64,000 bases of DNA from Oegoconia quadripuncta (taxonomy: Eukaryota; Arthropoda; Insecta; Lepidoptera; Autostichidae): NCBI GenBank assembly GCA_949316235.1, contig OX438744.1, positions 1,364,001-1,428,000 of the forward strand, in the 5' to 3' direction. The translations under genes were made by a program, and so were the position numbers. The notes beneath the pieces are model-generated. The model was not told the origin of the DNA. It ran no database searches and was given only the letters and a program-made list of their open reading frames with translations. Below are positions 61,289 through 64,000 of the stretch, in pieces (position 1 is the first letter of the stretch; every line of letters starts with the position of its first letter).

Positions 61289-61740
61289 ACATTTCGAATT
61301 CTTCCCTACTTCACACGTTTAACTGCCGTCTAGCAATGTATAGTAAGCATATCGGAATGTGACATGGCCTCAAAATCATAAATATTTTATTCAACATGTT
61401 TTCAAAACCACATCGCTTCCCAAAGTGCTATGGCTAGGGAGAAGAAGCGACAAGAAACTCCGTAATAACACGCCTTATAAATAGATTTCCATCTTTATAA
61501 CTTAACTATATTACATAGGTTTTATTGCAAAACAAAAGCAATTAACATAAGCCCCAAGACGGTAGCGCAGTTATCACACTGCACAGGGAGGCTTATACGT
61601 TATGTAAGATGGGCGTTAGCTTTGAGGTCGCCAGAGGCCTCAACAGGGCCTTAATGAGAGCATTTGCGTCGGACGACCGCAAGGGCCTCCACCGTAAATA
61701 CCGCAAACTCATAGTGCGTAATGAGGTGGAAATATTTGCT
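61289..61740. other. mostly unassigned; LINE-E tail inside
   Basis: 61436-61560 (minus) is a LINE-E-related 3' UTR (GGGAGAAGAAGCGACAAGAA, as at 52672). 61560-61740 has GC-rich text that may be retroelement coding, unidentified. Confidence 0.5.
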
Positions 61741-61792
61741 ATATTATATGTAGGTCATACTAAAAGTTTTGCGTAACTTAAAAAACCAATGG

Positions 61793-62110
61793 ATCCGTGG
61801 CTCAATGTAAACAACATTGGGTGTACGATTCGCGGGTTCGATCCCCAGCGGGGTACATGATTAAGTACTCGGTTTGGTTGGCGGTAGGGCATTTTAAATG
61901 TCCGTCTGGCTATCTACCACCATCTTATCTAAATCTGCCGCCAAGCAGCAATGTTAATAGCATTGTTGTGTTCCGGTTGTCAGAGATAAGATAGCCGGTC
62001 CCCCAAATGTGTTGGGATTTCCGGGTCAGTACGCTTCCACCTTCGACCTCATCTTCACTTAACATCAGGTGTGATTGAGGTCAAGTACCAACCCGTTGTG
62101 CATAAAAAAA
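61793..62110 (+). mobile_element. tSINE-1, full length
   Basis: Starts TCCGTGGCTCAATGTAAACA; small deletion before the B-box (GATTCGCGGGTTCGATCCCC); body and tail complete, A-tail at 62103-62111. Confidence 0.92.
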
Positions 62111-62149
62111 AAACAAACATGTTATAACCAAAATATTATGTTTATTGCC

Positions 62150-62350
62150 CTTGCCTTGCCCTTCACGAAATTCGTCATGTAAAGAAACCCGACCTCTCTC
62201 AAATTCAGCAAACCATCGCCTCACGGTGCTCAAACAAGGTGCTTTTCTCTCCCAAAAGCATTTTGAAGACGACCAGCTCAGTCTTGCGGAGAGAGAACTT
62301 TTAAAATCATAAAAAATCATCGCCCTAAAATCTTTTCGACTTAATTCCAT
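62150..62350 (-). pseudogene. mariner transposase N-terminus, decayed
   Basis: The probable native start is at 62350: MELSRKDFRAMIFYDF, then compensating indels (SSSKCFWERK where a neighbouring frame reads LQNAFGRE), then APCLSTVRRWFAEFERGRVS and LHDEFREG. This is the paired helix-turn-helix DNA-binding domain of mariner transposases. The catalytic DDD domain is gone. The coding strand runs leftward into the 3' non-coding end. Confidence 0.75.
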
Positions 62351-62483
62351 TTCCGTTGTGTACGTAGAACTTTGATGTGTGATAAAAAACAATTGACAAA
62401 TGATTTCAAAAAATAGAACATTCGAAAATTATATGGATTTATATCAGGTTAAAGGGCAAAATTTATTAATCCGTAATAAGATC

Positions 62484-62540
62484 TGTAGCAATGTATGATT
62501 CAGAATGTTGGGCCATGAAAAAGTCGGCTGCATTTTAAGT
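62484..62540 (+). pseudogene. BovB-like fragment
   Basis: Reads LYDSECWAMKKSAA with one frame adjustment, the same block as YGYECWAMKETDE at 16021-16453. Possibly the 5' side of the fragment at 63062. Confidence 0.5.
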
Positions 62541-62596
62541 ATTAATGTTATATTTAAGTGTGTATATTTATCTATCTATCTAAGTATATGATATAC

Positions 62597-62822
62597 CGCC
62601 TCCATGGCTCAATTTAAACAATATTGGGTTTACGATTCGGAGGTCGCGGGTTGGATCCCCAGCGGGGTACATGTTTAAGTACTCGGTTTGGTTAGTAGTA
62701 GGGCATTTTAAATGTCCGCCTGGCTAGCTACCACCATCTTATCTAAATCTTTATTCGACCTCATCTTCACTTAACATCAGGTGTGATTGTGGTCAAGTAC
62801 CAACCCGTTGTGTATAAAAAAA
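62597..62822 (+). mobile_element. tSINE-1 with internal deletion
   Basis: Head with B-box GGTTGGATCCCC, body to CTTATCTAAATCT, then a jump to TTCGACCTCATCTTCAC and tail. Confidence 0.88.
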
Positions 62823-62935
62823 ATGTTATATATAAGTAAGTATATTTGTCTATCGATCTATGTATGTTTATGTATGTATGTATATGAAACCTAATCACGT
62901 AGTTTGTATCTGCATCCCAATTTAATACAACGTAA

Positions 62936-63060
62936 TCTGCTTATTTCAAATATTCTATGGTACATACCCAGTGGTTGTTTAGAAGAGATCGCTTTAAGAG
63001 ATAACGTCGCCAAATTATACGTTCTACTTTTACCACTTTCTATAACTGACAGAGAATTTG
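62936..63060 (+). mobile_element. RTE-type 3' UTR fragment
   Basis: GTTGTTTAGAAGAGATCGCT and AGAGATAACGTCGCCAAATT keep the core of 49325-49400. Confidence 0.6.
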
Positions 63061-63061
63061 A

Positions 63062-63310
63062 AAGGAAATCATTTGGCTTGGTGTGAACATGTTATGAGGA
63101 GGGATGAAACGCATGTTAATAAGAGAGTAATGAATATGGATGTCGATGGTTGTGACGGAAGAGGAAGACCACGGAAAAGATGAATGGATTGTGTGAGGGG
63201 TGATATGAATGTCAAGGGCGTAAATGTTGAGGTAACGGCTGATAGAGGAGATTGGAAGAAAAAGATGTACTGCTCCGACTCCAAATAAATTGGGATTAGG
63301 GCAAGAAAAT
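63062..63310 (+). pseudogene. BovB-like RTE C-terminus
   Basis: CEHVMRRDETHVNKRVMNMD, GRGRPRKR-stop-MDCVRGDMNVK and ADRGDWKKKMYCSDSK-stop. One in-frame stop. The 3' end is AATAAATTGGGATTAGGGCA. Confidence 0.75.
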
Positions 63311-63460
63311 TATATGGAATACATGTCATCATCATCAACCTTACAAGTCCTCAATCCAGTCCAGATTGGTGGATTGTATATTTATATATACTCAGAATGT
63401 TTGCCATACATTATTTCATCATCTCCATTTTATTGCACGCAGATTTCCATCTATCTAACC

Positions 63461-64000
63461 ACTTGTAATGTTTCCTATAAGAGATCTCTCTTGTTGTGTG
63501 TGTACACTTGTAATGTTTCCTAGAAGAGATCTGTCTTGTAGTGTGTGTACACTTGTAATGTTGCCTAGAAGAGATCTCTCTTGTTGTGTCTGTACACTTG
63601 TAATGTTTCCTAGAAGAGATCTGTCTTGTAGTGTGTGTACACTTGTAATGTTGCCTAGAAGAGATCTCTCTTGTTGTGTCTGTACACTTGTAATGTTTCC
63701 TAAAAGAGATCTCTCTTGTTGTGTGTGTACACTTGTTATTTTTCCTAGAAGAGATCTCTCTTGTTGTGTGTGTACACTTGTAATGTTTCCCAGAAGAGAT
63801 CTCTCTTGTTGTGTCTGTACACTTGTAATGTTTCCTAGAAGATATCTCTCTTGTTGTGTCTGTACACTTGTAATGTTTCCTGGAAAAGATCTCTCTTATT
63901 GTGTGTGTACACTTGTAATGTTTCCTAGAAGAGATCTCTCTTATTTTGTGTGTACACTTGTAATGTTTCCTAGAAGAGATCTCTCTAGTGTGTGTACACT
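63461..64000. repeat. 45-bp minisatellite, about 12 units, open at window end
   Basis: The unit reads TAATGTTTCCTAGAAGAGAT, CTCTCTTGTTGTGTGTGTAC, ACTTG. Units 63511-63555 and 63556-63600 differ at several sites and are repeated exactly at 63601-63645 and 63646-63690, giving a 90-bp higher-order pair. The last visible unit has lost 3 bp. Every unit holds an AGAGATCTCT-like palindrome. Confidence 0.93.

Larger units (their letters stand above)
61748..62400 (-). mobile_element. mariner remnant holding tSINE-1
   Basis: The 3' end is at left (AGGTCATACTAAAAGTTTTG CG). The SINE follows at 61793-62110, then the 3' non-coding CATGTTATAACCAAAATATT, which jumps straight to the transposase N-terminus. 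The middle of the transposase gene is deleted. Confidence 0.72.

Noticed and set aside
63461..64000. Regular 45-bp repeats resembling a CRISPR array
   Set aside because: The whole unit is repeated; there are no unique spacers, and the context is eukaryotic. It is a minisatellite.
1..64000. A cooperating gene cluster, defence system or other operon-like system
   Set aside because: Sequence on both strands shows only mobile-element coding remnants and no run of conserved host genes. No undescribed gene system can be supported here.

Overview
The window is AT-rich, repeat-saturated DNA from a eukaryotic nuclear genome, most likely an insect and probably a moth or butterfly (Lepidoptera). The basis is the combination of element types: tRNA-headed SINEs in dozens of copies, Helitrons ending in CTAG with a conserved 3' hairpin, RTE/BovB-like and other non-LTR retrotransposons (LINEs), mariner, Harbinger-like and hAT-like DNA elements, and abundant LINE-tail microsatellites. 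I found no complete host protein-coding gene, tRNA, rRNA, CRISPR array or bacterial-type operon. The only convincing coding sequences are pieces of transposable elements. All family names below (tSINE-1 to -4, LINE-E/F/G/K, MITE-H/J/U, repeats M/P/Q/V/W) are provisional labels for groups I defined by comparing copies inside this window.

Dominant families. tSINE-1 (about 325 bp, tRNA-like head, A-rich tail) has about 28 whole or partial copies. tSINE-2 (about 225 bp) has about 13 and its sibling tSINE-3 (about 260 bp) about 9; both end in an ATTT-type tail. tSINE-4 (about 305 bp, GAT-rich tail) has four. LINE-E is represented by about a dozen 5'-truncated copies, the best being 30570-31662 with an open 250-codon C-terminal reading frame. 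LINE-F, LINE-G, an RTE family with a conserved 3' UTR, BovB-like fragments and a GC-rich poly(A) element (LINE-K) fill much of the rest.

Layout. 1-5 kb: two tSINE-1 copies, an RTE 3' end, a Helitron holding a LINE tail, a tSINE-4. 5-10.5 kb: a mariner transposase remnant cut by a Helitron, then a mariner-type MITE split into three by a 1.27-kb insertion and by LINE-K. 11-15 kb: LINE-F inside LINE-E, two remnants of one retroelement-like C-terminal protein, composite MITE-H, tSINE-3, another LINE C-terminus. 15.7-16.6 kb: a hAT-like element containing an RTE tail containing a BovB fragment. 17-31.7 kb: many LINE-E/G copies and SINEs, several nested. 34.5-35.9 kb: the most elaborate nest, a Helitron holding tSINE-3 (itself holding a Harbinger-like element) and tSINE-1. 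39-44 kb: LINE-G inside LINE-E, MITE-J, and an element with inverted poly(T)/poly(A) ends inside tSINE-3. 45-51 kb: a local tandem duplication, LINE-E inside tSINE-4, an RTE tail expanded into a 160-bp pentamer array, LINE-E inside a Helitron. 52-62 kb: paired palindromic MITEs, a second LINE-K, long inverted SINE pairs, a mariner remnant holding tSINE-1. The last 540 bp are a 45-bp-unit minisatellite that runs off the window.

Nothing here looks like a cooperating gene system. Its value is as a stratigraphic record of transposition, with several clean target-site duplications (TSDs), an apparent LINE/SINE partnership based on a shared 3' tail, and a few structures that deserve checking.
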